The translations under genes were made by a program, and so were the position numbers. This document shows, one piece after another, positions 43,321 through 53,053 of a DNA stretch of 64,000 nucleotides. The stretch covers positions 44,654 to 108,653 of the forward strand of contig NZ_FTMM01000010.1 in assembly GCF_900156075.1 (NCBI RefSeq). The letters are read 5' to 3'. The DNA is from Chryseobacterium sp. RU37D. Lineage in GTDB: Bacteria > Bacteroidota > Bacteroidia > Flavobacteriales > Weeksellaceae. Numbering within the stretch: the stretch's first letter is position 1; each line of letters starts with the position of its first letter. The notes under the pieces were generated by a model, which had not been told where the DNA came from, made no database searches, and was given only the letters and a program-made list of their open reading frames with translations.

Positions 43321-45172
43321 TTATTTTTTAATGAATTTTGTTGTTAATTCTAAGCCTTTTATCTTTAAAATATAATCTCCAGTCTGCAGATGTGAAACAT
43401 TCATCGAATTTCTTCCATTTGCAATGGTCGTTTCCATTACTTTTCTTCCTTCCATATTGTAGATTTCCACTTTTTCTTCTTTACTTATTTTCATGGAAAT
43501 ATGTAATAGGTCTGAAACCGGGTTAGGATATATTGCAATCGCTTCTTTTTTAGACAAATCATCTACGCTCAGCTGGCAGGTATAAGAAGGCAGTGTATAT
43601 CCCGCAGCAGTAAATTCTGTGGTCATATCCGTAATATCACTACATGTATATCCGAAAGTCCCCAACATATCAATGGCCGCCTGTCTTACTGCGATGGCAG
43701 CATTTTGTTGGTTGGTATTGGAGTTTGTCATTGAAAGCCCTTCAAGGAAAGCTCTGTCTGTTTTCGCTTTTCCGATTTTATTATAAATTCTCATCAATGC
43801 AGAAGCCCATATTTGCCCGTCTGTATGGATGCTGCCTGTAAGGCCTCCCGGATTAAGTTGCAGTATAATTGGTAATTCTTCCTGGCCAGTACTCATTATG
43901 TCCGTCCCAGCTAAACATCCAGTTATAAGCAGCAGCAGATGAAGGCCATTGGTTTAAACTTCTGCTGTATGATTGAGCCCAGTAGTCACCGCATCCCTCG
44001 CTCAATCCTTGAACCTGAGATAAATTGCCGTTAGTAAGCCAATCGTGTATTCCGTGTCCTAATTCATGCAAAATAACATCGGCATCTTCAGCGTCATCTA
44101 CTCCTCCTTCTCCGAAAACTAATGTTCCATTATTATAATAAGAATTATCATCACCATCCAAACCATGAGGATCGTACCATAAAATTCCGGAATTTGTTAA
44201 TGGTTTACAAACAATATTCAACGTTTCATTTATGTAACGTAAGCTATTATCAATATGCCAATAGGCATTTACCGCTTCAAATCCTTGATCATTTCTATTA
44301 AATAGAAACTGATTACCCGCCTGTGTAAAAAGACCTGTAGATGGTGTTTCCAAGTCTTTAATTTCAGCATAAGAACCTTTTAGCTTATAAACTCCTCCTG
44401 TAAAATCAATTTCAGGAATTGTCACCAGAGATCTTGCTGCATCCAGACTTGGATTGGTAGCATCATTATTGTCTACATATTGTCCGGCATATGCTACCTG
44501 CATTTTAGACAATGGATCAGGATTGAAAATGTATCCCGAGCCTGATACAAGAACTTTTTTAGTATTTATTTCTTTCTTTGTCGCTTTTTTCCTAGGTTTG
44601 GAAACCTCATTTTTTTCATGATGATACAATGCAATGTCTTTTGTACTAATGACATCTCCCGTCTGAGCATCAATAATAGTTTCCCAGCTTCCGGGATTAT
44701 CATATGAACTCGTCAGGACACGATATACTAATTTTGTATTCCCTTGCTCAGTAACATAAACATAGAGCTTATTTTCTTCGAAAGTAATCTCTCCTTTTGA
44801 GTGAGAAGCGATATGTGCCTTTTTTACAGCTTCCACCGCAGAGAATGAAGGTACTGTGCTTATTTCCTGCACATTTTTTCTTAAGCTTTCTGTGGAAGTA
44901 TAAGTGATATTCCCTTGCTTATTATAATGAAGTACGATTTCAGATTGAAAAACAGGTACATCTTTAATCATCTGCTGAAAACGTAAAGTTTCACCTGAGC
45001 TACCTTTTCTTACAAAGTTTAATTTAAATTGGCTGAAGTTTTGGATTCCCAGATTTCTGGAATTTTCTGTAATCTATTTTCTTGCCGGAGATTCTAAGGA
45101 CGATTCCTGACCCATTAATGCTGAAGCAGCTATTAAACAGCCAAAAACCAGCGAGTTTAATTTTATTTTCAT
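43321..45172 (-). pseudogene. M36 (fungalysin-like) T9SS metalloprotease, broken by a stop and a frameshift
   Basis: The original start is at 45172 (MKIKLNSLVFGCLIAASALMGQ, signal peptide). An in-frame TAG interrupts codon 33 at 45076-45074, just where Gln (CAG) would fit. The fungalysin propeptide (FTP/PepSY-like) follows, then the M36 catalytic domain with zinc motif ILHELGHGIHDW and GLSEGCGDYWAQSYS. Near 43857-43870 the frame shifts: one reading ends RITNYTAT, and the continuation, PGGLTGSIHTDGQIWASAL, is in the next frame. The C-terminal T9SS domain (YPNPVSDLLHISMK and on, ending KFIKK) is intact. Two separate lesions indicate decay, unless both are sequencing errors. Confidence 0.85.
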
Positions 45173-45467
45173 ATAAATGTTATTTAAACAGCAAAAATAA
45201 CAAAAGATGATGTAATTCTTAAGATTATATTTAAAAAATCTGAATTAGGGTTAAAGATTTTAAATAAATATCAATAAATCAATTGCTTAAATTGGTTATT
45301 ATCATTTCTTAATTCATTTTATTAATTTTCAGCATAGAGAATCAGACCTGTTTGCAAAATATTTTCATTCTATTTTTTATTCTGAACTTAGGTTAAAATA
45401 ATAAATATCCTACAATTAAAAGTGAGTAATTATTAAAATAAATCCGAAATTGAAGTTAAAACTTAAT
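45173..45467. other. AT-rich gap without recognised features
   Basis: Nothing resembling a gene, terminator or repeat was identified in this 295-base stretch between the M36 pseudogene start and the clpS stop. It probably holds the original promoter of the protease gene. Confidence 0.4.
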
Positions 45468-45773
45468 TTATACTATTTCACTTGTTAATTCTCTTGAAAG
45501 CAGTTTTTCATGCATCGGCTTAAGAATATCCATTGATCCTGTTTTTACCGTACATTTGCCTTTAAAATGTACCAGAATAGTACACTGTTCTGCCTGTTCC
45601 AGGGTATGCTTACAAATTTCAATAAGACAATCTATTACATAATCAAACGTATGGATGTCATCATTGTGTAAAACCAATTTATAGATTTCATCCGTATCAT
45701 CCAGCACCAGAATCTCTTCTTCATACTGACGTTTCGGATCTTCGTAATCTTTTATATTGTTATAAAAAATCAT
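45468..45773 (-). CDS. clpS: ATP-dependent Clp protease adaptor ClpS
   Basis: ClpS binds N-degron substrates and hands them to ClpAP or ClpCP. The 101-residue protein has the family core YKLVLHNDDIHTFDYVIDCLIEICKHTLEQAEQCTILVHFKGKCTVKTGSMDILKPMHEKL, shown here as short pieces LVLHNDDIHTFDYVI and HFKGKC. The N-degron pocket positions (N-D-D, then hydrophobic residues) are intact. It precedes, with 11 bases between them, the CBS-domain protein gene upstream, so the two may be co-transcribed. It lies in a normal single-copy context. Confidence 0.93.
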   Translation of the reverse strand: MIFYNNIKDYEDPKRQYEEEILVLDDTDEIYKLVLHNDDIHTFDYVIDCLIEICKHTLEQAEQCTILVHFKGKCTVKTGSMDILKPMHEKLLSRELTSEIV

Positions 45774-45784
45774 TGTTAATTCGT

Positions 45785-47143
45785 TTAAACTTCACCTAGT
45801 TTTTCCGCCAGCTCATCTACATTATTTGGCTGTTCATAAACCAATTCTACAAGCTCTACGCTTTTATTATTCATTTTTAAAATCTTAAAATGATAATTGA
45901 TAAGGTCAAATTCCTGGTTTTCTTCCGGAATATCTTCTAATTCGTGTAGAATAAGACCGGCTAAAGTATTGTATTCACTTTCTTCTGAAAGAGGCAATTT
46001 TTTAGGTAAGAACTCATTGATTTCGTCCAATGGCTGAGTTGCCTGAACCCAATATGTATTCTCCCCGATTTTATCTACGATCTTATCTTCATCGTCTTCT
46101 TCATCCTGAATTTCACCTACCAGCTCTTCCAAAATATCTTCAAGGGTGATGATACCTTCCGTTCCTCCAAATTCGTCAATTACGATCGCTAAATGCTGTT
46201 TTTTCTGCTGGAAAATCTTCAACAAATCTGAGATTTTCTTACTTCCTACTACAAAGAATGCATCTCGCATCAGGTCTTTTAGATCTTCATGATTCAGCTC
46301 ACCCTTTCTTTTGACAAATTCTCTGATAATCTCTTTTGTATAAAGAACACCGATTACATTATCAATTGAATTTACATAAACCGGAATTCTGGAATACCCA
46401 CTTTCCATGATTTTATTGATAATCTCATTGATATCTTCCTCAAAATCAATTGATGTAATGTTTTGTCTTGGAACCATGATCTGTTTTGCAGAATGATCCG
46501 TAAAATCAAAAGCATTTTTAATGATCTCATAGTTTTCTTCTTCAATCTCGCCGCTGTCGGCACTTTGCTTCACCAAAAGCTGAAGCTCTTCAGTGGAATG
46601 AATTTCGTGTTCTGAAGCCGGATGAATTTTAACTAATCTTAAAAAACTATTTGACATTGAATTCATTAACCAGATAAAAGGCTTAAAAATTAAATAAAAA
46701 ACCCTTAGCGGAATAGCAGTTGCCATTGTTGTAGCTTCTGATTTTCTGATAGCAATTGATTTCGGAATAAGCTCTCCGAAGACAATGTGCATTATGGTAA
46801 TTAACACAAAACTAATTATCAAAGAAACTGAAGTGATAGAAGATTCACTAAGATTAACATTAATTGAATTAAAAATATTCTCAACAATATGATGCAGTGC
46901 ACTTTCTCCTACCCAACCCAAGGCAAGGGAAGCCAAAGTAATACCCAACTGTGTGGCTGACAAATACTCATCAAGATGCTTAATGATATGCTCAGCCTGC
47001 TTTGCCATAGAATTTCCTTCTGCAGCCTTTAGCTGGATTTGTGAATAACGAACTTTAACAATTGAAAATTCAGCGGCTACGAAAAAGCCATTAAGTAAAA
47101 CAAGTAATAAGGCCAGCAAAAGCCTGACTATGTCCGAATCCAT
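45785..47143 (-). CDS. HlyC/CorC-type transporter-like protein (CNNM/DUF21 with CBS domains)
   Basis: The 452-residue protein has a DUF21 (CNNM) membrane domain with about four helices at the N-terminus (residues 1-190, including LSATQLGITLASLALGWVGES and IVFGELIPKSIAIRKSE), a pair of CBS domains (about 205-335, with IMVPRQNITSID and YSRIPVYVNSIDNVIGVLYTKE) and a C-terminal CorC/HlyC domain. Members are linked to magnesium or cobalt efflux, while the gliding-linked protein GldE is a related branch in Bacteroidota. I cannot tell these apart from this sequence. clpS lies directly downstream. Confidence 0.92.
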   Translation of the reverse strand: MDSDIVRLLLALLLVLLNGFFVAAEFSIVKVRYSQIQLKAAEGNSMAKQAEHIIKHLDEYLSATQLGITLASLALGWVGESALHHIVENIFNSINVNLSESSITSVSLIISFVLITIMHIVFGELIPKSIAIRKSEATTMATAIPLRVFYLIFKPFIWLMNSMSNSFLRLVKIHPASEHEIHSTEELQLLVKQSADSGEIEEENYEIIKNAFDFTDHSAKQIMVPRQNITSIDFEEDINEIINKIMESGYSRIPVYVNSIDNVIGVLYTKEIIREFVKRKGELNHEDLKDLMRDAFFVVGSKKISDLLKIFQQKKQHLAIVIDEFGGTEGIITLEDILEELVGEIQDEEDDEDKIVDKIGENTYWVQATQPLDEINEFLPKKLPLSEESEYNTLAGLILHELEDIPEENQEFDLINYHFKILKMNNKSVELVELVYEQPNNVDELAEKLGEV

Positions 47144-47341
47144 TTAGAAATTGTATAAATTTATTGTACAAAGATATATAAAATAAAAATAACCTGAGAT
47201 GTTGATGGTATATTTTCATTGGGAAAGGATGTTGGAAGATGAATTTTATTTAAAATTAATTTTTAATTAAACTTAAAACCAAAAATACCTATGATAAGTA
47301 CTAAGCTCCGTCTTTCATTTTACTTCCAAAATTGCAAAAAA

Positions 47342-47364
47342 AGGCACCGATAAAATCGATGCCT
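47342..47364 (-). terminator. Terminator of the ATP synthase operon
   Basis: AGGCACCGAT and ATCGATGCCT pair with one wobble around AAA, followed on the minus strand by T-rich sequence. It lies about 25 bases past the atpG stop. Confidence 0.78.
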
Positions 47365-47387
47365 AAGTATTTCTATTAAGATAATTC

Positions 47388-48251
47388 TTACGAATTTTTC
47401 AAAGCTTCTGCTCCGGAAACGATCTCTAAGATTTCGTTTGTAATGGCAGCTTGTCGTGCCTTATTGTAGAAGATTACCAAGTCATTCTTCAAAGCTTGGG
47501 CGTTGTCTGTTGCTTTATGCATTGCAGTCATTCTCGCCCCATGTTCTGATGCTACCGAATCTAATACAGCTTTAAAAACTTGAGTTTTGATAGATTTTGG
47601 AATCAAATTATCTAAGATTTCCGTTCTGTTGGGCTCAAAAATATAATCTGTTTCTACTTGAGGTTCTGCAGTTTCAGGCATAGAAATGGGAAGAAGCTGC
47701 TCGGTAGTAACTTCCTGAGTAGCAGCATTAACGAATTTATTGTAAATTAAATAAACTTCATCAAATTTACCTTCTCTAAAGCTAGTCATTACCGCTTCCG
47801 TTACGTGAGCAACATTATCAAAGTTCAGGTTGTCATACACAGAGCTGGCATTGGAATATACCGTTCGGTTTCTTCTTACTGCATCAAAAGCCTTTTTACC
47901 TATCGGAAGAACTTCAATTTCATATTGAGAATTGTTCTGAAATTGCACATTAAGCTCTTTAACAATAGATGAATTGAAAGCTCCTGCAAGACCTCTGTTT
48001 GAAGTAACAGCAATGAAAAGTATTCTTTTTACCTCTCTTTTTTGAGCGTAAATAGAAATCTGATCAGGATCTGAACTAGAATTTACATTCTGGATAAGCT
48101 CCTGTAATTTCTCAGAATAAGGTCTTAACATTACGATTGCATCTTGTGCTTTTTTAAGCTTTGCAGCGGAAACCATTTTCATAGCACGTGTAATTTGCAT
48201 CGTAGATGAAATTGACGTAATTCTGCCTCGTATTTCTTTTAAGTTTGCCAT
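47388..48251 (-). CDS. atpG: F1 ATP synthase gamma subunit
   Basis: The gamma subunit is the rotor shaft in the centre of F1. The 287-residue protein has the typical N-terminal helix MANLKEIRGRITSISSTMQITRAMKMVSAAKLKKAQDA (written here in part: RITSISSTMQITRAMKMV) and the C-terminal helix with VLDSVASEHGARMTAMHKATDNAQ and KARQAAITNEILEIVSGAEAL. It is the last gene of the operon. The 85-base gap to atpA is filled by a simple-sequence inverted repeat. Confidence 0.97.
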   Translation of the reverse strand: MANLKEIRGRITSISSTMQITRAMKMVSAAKLKKAQDAIVMLRPYSEKLQELIQNVNSSSDPDQISIYAQKREVKRILFIAVTSNRGLAGAFNSSIVKELNVQFQNNSQYEIEVLPIGKKAFDAVRRNRTVYSNASSVYDNLNFDNVAHVTEAVMTSFREGKFDEVYLIYNKFVNAATQEVTTEQLLPISMPETAEPQVETDYIFEPNRTEILDNLIPKSIKTQVFKAVLDSVASEHGARMTAMHKATDNAQALKNDLVIFYNKARQAAITNEILEIVSGAEALKNS

Positions 48252-48256
48252 ATTAT

Positions 48257-48333
48257 GTTAGTTGTTGGTTGTCGGTTGTTGGTTGCTAGTTTTTAGAAAA
48301 TTCTGTCAACTATCAACCAAAAACCATCAACTA
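48257..48333. repeat. Simple-sequence inverted repeat between atpA and atpG
   Basis: TTAGTTGTTGGTTGTCGGTT (near 48257) is followed by CTATCAACCAAAAACCATCA (near 48309), an approximate reverse complement. It could form a long hairpin in the operon mRNA. Its low-complexity GGTTGTT character recurs in other operon gaps. Confidence 0.55.
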
Positions 48334-48336
48334 ATT

Positions 48337-49914
48337 TTAGTTATATTTTGCAGCTAAATCGTTAGCAGCCTGCTTAAGAACACCTGTTATTGAATCATCG
48401 ATTTTTCCAGCTTTGATTGCAGCCATTGTATCAGGATGCTTAGATCTTAGGAACTCGATATATTCTACCTGAAATTCTTTTACTTTTCTAATAGGAACGT
48501 TTCTTAGTAAGTTCTCAGTTCCAGCATAAATCATAGCAACTTGGCTGTCTACAGGAAGTGGAGAGTTTACTGGTTGCTTAAGGATTTCTACATTTCTTTC
48601 CCCTTTAGAAATTACTGCTAATGTAGCAGCATCGAGGTCGGAACCGAACTTAGCAAACGCTTCTAGTTCTTTATATTGAGCCTGGTCTAATTTAAGAGTC
48701 CCAGAAACCTTTTTCATTGATTTGATCTGAGCATTACCTCCTACTCTAGATACAGAGATACCTACGTTGATCGCAGGACGAACCCCTGAGTTGAATAGAT
48801 CAGACTCCAAGAAGATCTGTCCATCTGTAATAGAGATTACGTTTGTTGGAATATACGCAGAAACGTCACCCGCCTGAGTTTCGATAATTGGAAGTGCCGT
48901 TAATGAACCACCACCTTTTACGATTGGCTTTAAAGACTCTGGTAAATCGTTCATCTGGCTAGCGATTTGGTCATCAGCGATAACTTTCGCAGCTCTTTCC
49001 AATAATCTTGAGTGAAGATAGAAAACATCTCCAGGATAAGCTTCACGGCCCGGTGGTCTTCTCAATAGAAGAGAAAGTTCACGGTAAGCAACCGCTTGTT
49101 TAGATAAATCATCATAAACGATCAATGCCGGTCTACCAGTGTCTCTGAAGAACTCACCGATCGCAGCACCTGCCATAGCAGAATATACCTGCATAGGAAC
49201 CGGATCAGATGCATTAGCAGCAACGATAACCGTATAAGCTAAAGCTCCTTTATCAGAAAGAGTTTTAACAATTTGTGCTACAGTAGATGCTTTTTGTCCG
49301 ATAGCTACATATATACAATATACAGGCTGTCCTGCATCAAAGAATTCTTTTTGGTTAATGATCGTATCGATTGCAACAGTAGTTTTACCTGTCTGTCTGT
49401 CACCAATAATAAGCTCTCTCTGCCCTCTTCCTACAGGAATCATAGAGTCGATTGCCACGATACCTGACTGTAAAGGCTCAGTTACCGGCTGTCTGTAGAT
49501 AACTCCGGGAGCTTTTCTTTCCAATGGCATTTCGTATAAATCCCCAGTAATAGGACCTTTACCATCTATAGGGTTACCAAGAGTATCTACTACTCTTCCT
49601 AACATACCTTCTCCTACTTTAATAGAAGAGATTCTGTTTGTTCTTCTTACTGTATCTCCTTCTTTAACTAATTTACTTTCACCAAGTAGTGCAACACCCA
49701 CGTTGTCTTCTTCAAGGTTTAGTACAATACCTTCTACATCACTAGAAAATTTCACCAACTCTCCATATTGTACGTTTTCTAACCCGTATACACGAGCAAT
49801 ACCATCACCGATGGTTAAAACTGTTCCTACTTCCTCAACGTTTGATTGAGTATCGAAGTTGGCCAATTGCTGTTTTAAGATCGCAGATACTTCTGCCGGA
49901 TTTATTTCTGCCAT
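48337..49914 (-). CDS. atpA: F1 ATP synthase alpha subunit
   Basis: The alpha subunit is the non-catalytic nucleotide-binding subunit of F1. The 525-residue protein has the Walker A sequence [16 protein letters not shown] (about residues 169-184), the family segment [23 protein letters not shown] and the C-terminal helical domain. Arg in [15 protein letters not shown] corresponds to the arginine-finger region of alpha subunits. Its place between atpH and atpG is standard. The catalytic beta gene atpD is not in this operon. Confidence 0.98.
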   Translation of the reverse strand: MAEINPAEVSAILKQQLANFDTQSNVEEVGTVLTIGDGIARVYGLENVQYGELVKFSSDVEGIVLNLEEDNVGVALLGESKLVKEGDTVRRTNRISSIKVGEGMLGRVVDTLGNPIDGKGPITGDLYEMPLERKAPGVIYRQPVTEPLQSGIVAIDSMIPVGRGQRELIIGDRQTGKTTVAIDTIINQKEFFDAGQPVYCIYVAIGQKASTVAQIVKTLSDKGALAYTVIVAANASDPVPMQVYSAMAGAAIGEFFRDTGRPALIVYDDLSKQAVAYRELSLLLRRPPGREAYPGDVFYLHSRLLERAAKVIADDQIASQMNDLPESLKPIVKGGGSLTALPIIETQAGDVSAYIPTNVISITDGQIFLESDLFNSGVRPAINVGISVSRVGGNAQIKSMKKVSGTLKLDQAQYKELEAFAKFGSDLDAATLAVISKGERNVEILKQPVNSPLPVDSQVAMIYAGTENLLRNVPIRKVKEFQVEYIEFLRSKHPDTMAAIKAGKIDDSITGVLKQAANDLAAKYN

Positions 49915-49931
49915 TGTATGGTTGTTTTTCT

Positions 49932-50471
49932 TTAATTTAATTGAAAATCTTTTTTAATTTGATTAAGCTTAGACTTCACAGAAGCATCTACTAACTGGTC
50001 TCCTACTCTTAATATATAACCTCCAAGAATTTTCGGGTTTACATTTAGTTTCAAATCAAAATTCGAATCAGCTTTTACCAGGTTAGTAGATCTTAAAATT
50101 TGATTGATATTTTCTTTTGAAATCTCAGTCGCTGTAGTAAGAGTAATTCTCTGTACACCATTGATATCTTCAACTTTGTTGATGAATTCCTGAGCTATAT
50201 TCTTCAACTGGTTTTCTCTTCCATGTTTAATTACCAAAGTAATCAAATTTTGAGAAGAAGCAGATAACCCTTTGAAAATCTCTTTTGCTACTTCTATTTT
50301 CTTTTTAGAATCGATATAAGGAGTCATAAAGAATTTGTTTAAGTCCTTAGACTCACCCATGATCTTTACTACATCTTTCATTTCAGAAAATACAGTAGCC
50401 GTTTGCCCTGATTCATTAGTAAAATCAAGTAAACCTTGTGCGTATCTTTTAGCTACTTTAGATGTAAGCAT
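49932..50471 (-). CDS. atpH: F1 ATP synthase delta subunit
   Basis: The delta subunit (OSCP) joins F1 to the peripheral stalk. The 179-residue protein has the N-terminal helical domain ([18 protein letters not shown]) and the C-terminal segment typical of delta ([23 protein letters not shown], in which D-x-S-(V/I)-x-x-(K/R)-L is conserved). It starts 3 bases after the atpF stop, so translation is coupled. Confidence 0.95.
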   Translation of the reverse strand: MLTSKVAKRYAQGLLDFTNESGQTATVFSEMKDVVKIMGESKDLNKFFMTPYIDSKKKIEVAKEIFKGLSASSQNLITLVIKHGRENQLKNIAQEFINKVEDINGVQRITLTTATEISKENINQILRSTNLVKADSNFDLKLNVNPKILGGYILRVGDQLVDASVKSKLNQIKKDFQLN

Positions 50472-50473
50472 TA

Positions 50474-50971
50474 TTAGTTAAGGTTTGATTTGTTTAAATA
50501 ATTTTGAACTAATTCGTTTTGAGCTTCGTTGTTGTCTAATTTCTGTTTAAGGATAGACTCTGCGATGTTCACTGATAAAGTGCCTATCTGAGTTTTGATA
50601 TCTGCCATTGCAGCATTTTTCTCAGCGTTGATAGTTTGTTTAGCAGCTTCGATCAATTTGTCACCTTCAGATTTAGCAGCATCTTTAGCCTCACCTACGA
50701 TTCTATCTTTAATTTCTCTAGCTTCTTTAAGGATCGCATCTCTTTCGATTTTAGCTTCACGAATGATTCTTTCGTTATCCTCTTTTAAAGTTTCCATTTC
50801 TTTTCTAGCCAATGTGGCCTGATTAAGAGCATCAACGATAGAAGTTTCCCTGTCGTTAATAGATTTTAAAATAGGTTTCCAAGCGAATTTACCTAACAAA
50901 AATAATAATGCTAGAAAAATAACAGATTGGATAATAAATAATCCTGATGAAAACTGGTGAATTAATTCCAT
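50474..50971 (-). CDS. atpF: F0 ATP synthase b subunit
   Basis: The b subunit forms the peripheral stalk. The 165-residue protein has an N-terminal transmembrane helix (SGLFIIQSVIFLALLFLLGKFAWKPI) and a long, charged coiled coil (residues of about 35-150: EMETLKEDNERIIREAKIERDAILKEAREI and on). This is the expected topology. It lies between atpE and atpH. Confidence 0.95.
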   Translation of the reverse strand: MELIHQFSSGLFIIQSVIFLALLFLLGKFAWKPILKSINDRETSIVDALNQATLARKEMETLKEDNERIIREAKIERDAILKEAREIKDRIVGEAKDAAKSEGDKLIEAAKQTINAEKNAAMADIKTQIGTLSVNIAESILKQKLDNNEAQNELVQNYLNKSNLN

Positions 50972-51057
50972 TATATTAATGTATAAATAATTATTATTTT
51001 TTTCTTAAATAACCACTATCTGTAACCAACCGTTACGGATAGTGGTTTTAGTTTTAA

Positions 51058-51252
51058 TTAGTTTACTGCGAATAGAGCAGCAAACGCAACACCTTCTACA
51101 AGTGCAGCTGCGATAAGCATAGCTGTTTGGATTTTTCCAGATTGTTCAGGTTGTCTAGCGATAGCTTCAAGAGCAGCAGCTCCGATTTTACCAAGACCGA
51201 TACCTACACCTAGTACTACGATACCAGCACCTACAATTTTAGGGATTTCCAT
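51058..51252 (-). CDS. atpE: F0 ATP synthase c subunit
   Basis: The c subunit makes the rotor ring. The 64-residue protein is a two-helix hairpin: helix 1 with IVVLGVGIGLGKIGAAALEA and the RQPE polar loop (ARQPEQSG), then helix 2 with MLIAAALVEGVAFAALF. The ion-binding carboxylate is the Glu in ALVEGV (about residue 53). The Gln and Ser/Thr residues that add a Na+ site in Ilyobacter-type c subunits are replaced by Lys/Ile and Gly-Val here, so it is probably H+-driven. The protein is short, at the lower end of the family range. Confidence 0.95.
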   Translation of the reverse strand: MEIPKIVGAGIVVLGVGIGLGKIGAAALEAIARQPEQSGKIQTAMLIAAALVEGVAFAALFAVN

Positions 51253-51302
51253 AATATATAATTTTTAAAAATTTGTTTCTAAATAATATTTTAAACTTTT
51301 AA

Positions 51303-52391
51303 TTAGTGAGCAGCGTGGTGTTCATGCTCGTGCTCCTGCACTGCCATTCCGATGAACAAGGCTGATAACATGGTAAAGATATAAGCCTGTAAGAATGCTA
51401 CTAATACTTCCAATAAATAGATAACCAATGTAAGGAACGGGAAAGCAACACCTGCTACAAAGTTTTTAAATACATAAATTAATCCGATCAAACTCATTAC
51501 TACGATGTGTCCTGCAGTCATGTTGGCAAAAAGTCGAATCATCAATGCGAAAGGCTTAGTAATTGTTCCTAATAATTCGATTGGCAACATGATCAGTTTC
51601 ATTGGTACAGGAACTCCCGGCATCCAGAAGATATGCAACCAGTAATCTTTATTTGCAGAAAATGTAGTTATTAGATAAGTAAGGATCGCCAGAAAGAATG
51701 TCATTGTAATATTACCTGTAACATTGATTCCGAAAGGCATTAACCCTAATACATTCAGGAATAAGATGAAGAAAAATACTGTTAATAAATAACCGATAAA
51801 TCTCTTATATTTATGTCCGATGTTTGGGATAGCAATTTCGTCTCTTACGAAAATTACCAATGGTTCTAAAAATCTTGCAGCCCCTGTAGGAACCTGAGAT
51901 TTTTTATAAGACCTTGCCATTCCTGTAAACAATACAAACATGAAGATTGATGTTAATAAGATAATAAGTACACTCTTCGTAATTGATAAGTCTAAAATTT
52001 TTTCTGATGTAACGTGGCCTTCTTTATCTTCTGCCAATGTTCCTTTTGCATCTGTCTTGTAAATTTTTTCGTGATGTAATTTATAGAAATTACCGTCAAC
52101 TTCTGTTGGCTCCCCATGCATAAACCCTTCTTTGCTACTCATGAAAGCGTGAATACCGTTATCATAAAAAATAACAGGAAGAGGAAAACCAATGTGATGA
52201 CCTTCTTTGTCTACCATCAATGTAAAGTCGTGAGCATCCAGCAAGTGATGATCGATAAACTCCTTGTTTTCTTTACTTACTTTGTCTTTTTCTGAAAGCT
52301 CTGTAGTGGCAGAACCTGCCTCCCCGTGCTGCGCAGACACTAAGTTTAATACAAAAATACTGTAGAATAAAACTGCGAATTTCTTAAACAT
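51303..52391 (-). CDS. atpB: F0 ATP synthase a subunit (extended)
   Basis: Subunit a forms the proton half-channels. From the ATG at 52391 it has 362 residues; the TTG reading adds 8. A signal-like sequence (MFKKFAVLFYSIFVLNLVSAQ) and an extra hydrophilic N-terminal region of about 120 residues, then the usual membrane domain, make it longer than E. coli AtpB (271 residues). The key arginine lies in PFALMIRLFANMTAGH. A His-rich tail (EHEHEHHAAH) ends the protein. The long N-terminal extension and leader are typical for Bacteroidota AtpB. Confidence 0.95.
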   Translation of the reverse strand: MFKKFAVLFYSIFVLNLVSAQHGEAGSATTELSEKDKVSKENKEFIDHHLLDAHDFTLMVDKEGHHIGFPLPVIFYDNGIHAFMSSKEGFMHGEPTEVDGNFYKLHHEKIYKTDAKGTLAEDKEGHVTSEKILDLSITKSVLIILLTSIFMFVLFTGMARSYKKSQVPTGAARFLEPLVIFVRDEIAIPNIGHKYKRFIGYLLTVFFFILFLNVLGLMPFGINVTGNITMTFFLAILTYLITTFSANKDYWLHIFWMPGVPVPMKLIMLPIELLGTITKPFALMIRLFANMTAGHIVVMSLIGLIYVFKNFVAGVAFPFLTLVIYLLEVLVAFLQAYIFTMLSALFIGMAVQEHEHEHHAAH

Positions 52392-52450
52392 TGATAGGTT
52401 TTTTTCGTTGTGCAAAAATATAATAATTTTTCTAGTTTCAATAAATAATT

Positions 52451-52846
52451 TTACTGTTTTTTGTCATGATTAATGAGCTTAATTGCATAGTACGTAAGCA
52501 GTGTTGTTAGGACAAAATATGGCATAATAAAATGAAATTTATAACCTGGAATGGCTTCAAAGTTTAATTTTTTCTTAATTAGATACATTAAAGCGAATTT
52601 TAAAAGGATCAGGCCAATCACAGACAGTCCCAGAAATTCCGGAGCCACCCTGTTGATCAAAACAATCAACGTAATCATCAGCATAAACATTACACTTAAG
52701 AATAAATAAAATTTCACGATCACAATTTCATCCAGATGAAAAACAAATTTCCATAAGGAGAAATGAATCAGAAATGTTAAAAAAAATAATACCGTAACCA
52801 GAATATTTGGATTAGCCTTCATTATCAAATTTATTTTACCTAACAT
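52451..52846 (-). CDS. Four-helix membrane protein preceding atpB (AtpI-like position)
   Basis: The 131-residue protein has about four hydrophobic helices (ILVTVLFFLTFLIHFSLWKFV; IVKFYLFLSVMFMLMITLIVLI; FLGLSVIGLILLKFALMYLI; FHFIMPYFVLTTLLTYYAIKLI). It is the first gene of the ATP synthase operon, where other bacteria carry atpI or atpZ. The sequence does not obviously match AtpI, so the assignment rests on position and topology. ATG at 52846 and another, eight codons in (MKANPN), are both possible starts. The C-terminus INHDKKQ is hydrophilic. Confidence 0.75.
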   Translation of the reverse strand: MLGKINLIMKANPNILVTVLFFLTFLIHFSLWKFVFHLDEIVIVKFYLFLSVMFMLMITLIVLINRVAPEFLGLSVIGLILLKFALMYLIKKKLNFEAIPGYKFHFIMPYFVLTTLLTYYAIKLINHDKKQ

Positions 52847-52871
52847 TGGTTAGGTTAATTTTATTTGATCA

Positions 52872-52879
52872 CAAAAATA
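52872..52879 (-). promoter_or_regulatory. Possible -7 box of the ATP synthase operon
   Basis: Read on the minus strand, TATTTTTG matches TAnnTTTG 26 bases upstream of the first gene's ATG. No clear TTG lies 17-23 nt upstream, so the call is tentative. Confidence 0.4.
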
Positions 52880-53053
52880 GACTTTTTCTATCGTATTTCC
52901 TCATGATTTGATTTTTATCATCTCGATTGAGGGAGTTGGTTTATTTTTGGGGAGATAGTTTTTTATTCTTAGGTTTATTAGCGTCAAGTTTGTCTTTCTG
53001 ATTTCTATGACAAACTTGCGGTTATTTTCCAAACGTTTTTTTATGACTACCAC

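Noticed and set aside
51058..51252. Na+-coupled c-ring in the ATP synthase
   Set aside because: The Gln in helix 1 and Ser-Thr after the ion-binding Glu are absent (ALVEGV), so proton coupling is the better reading.
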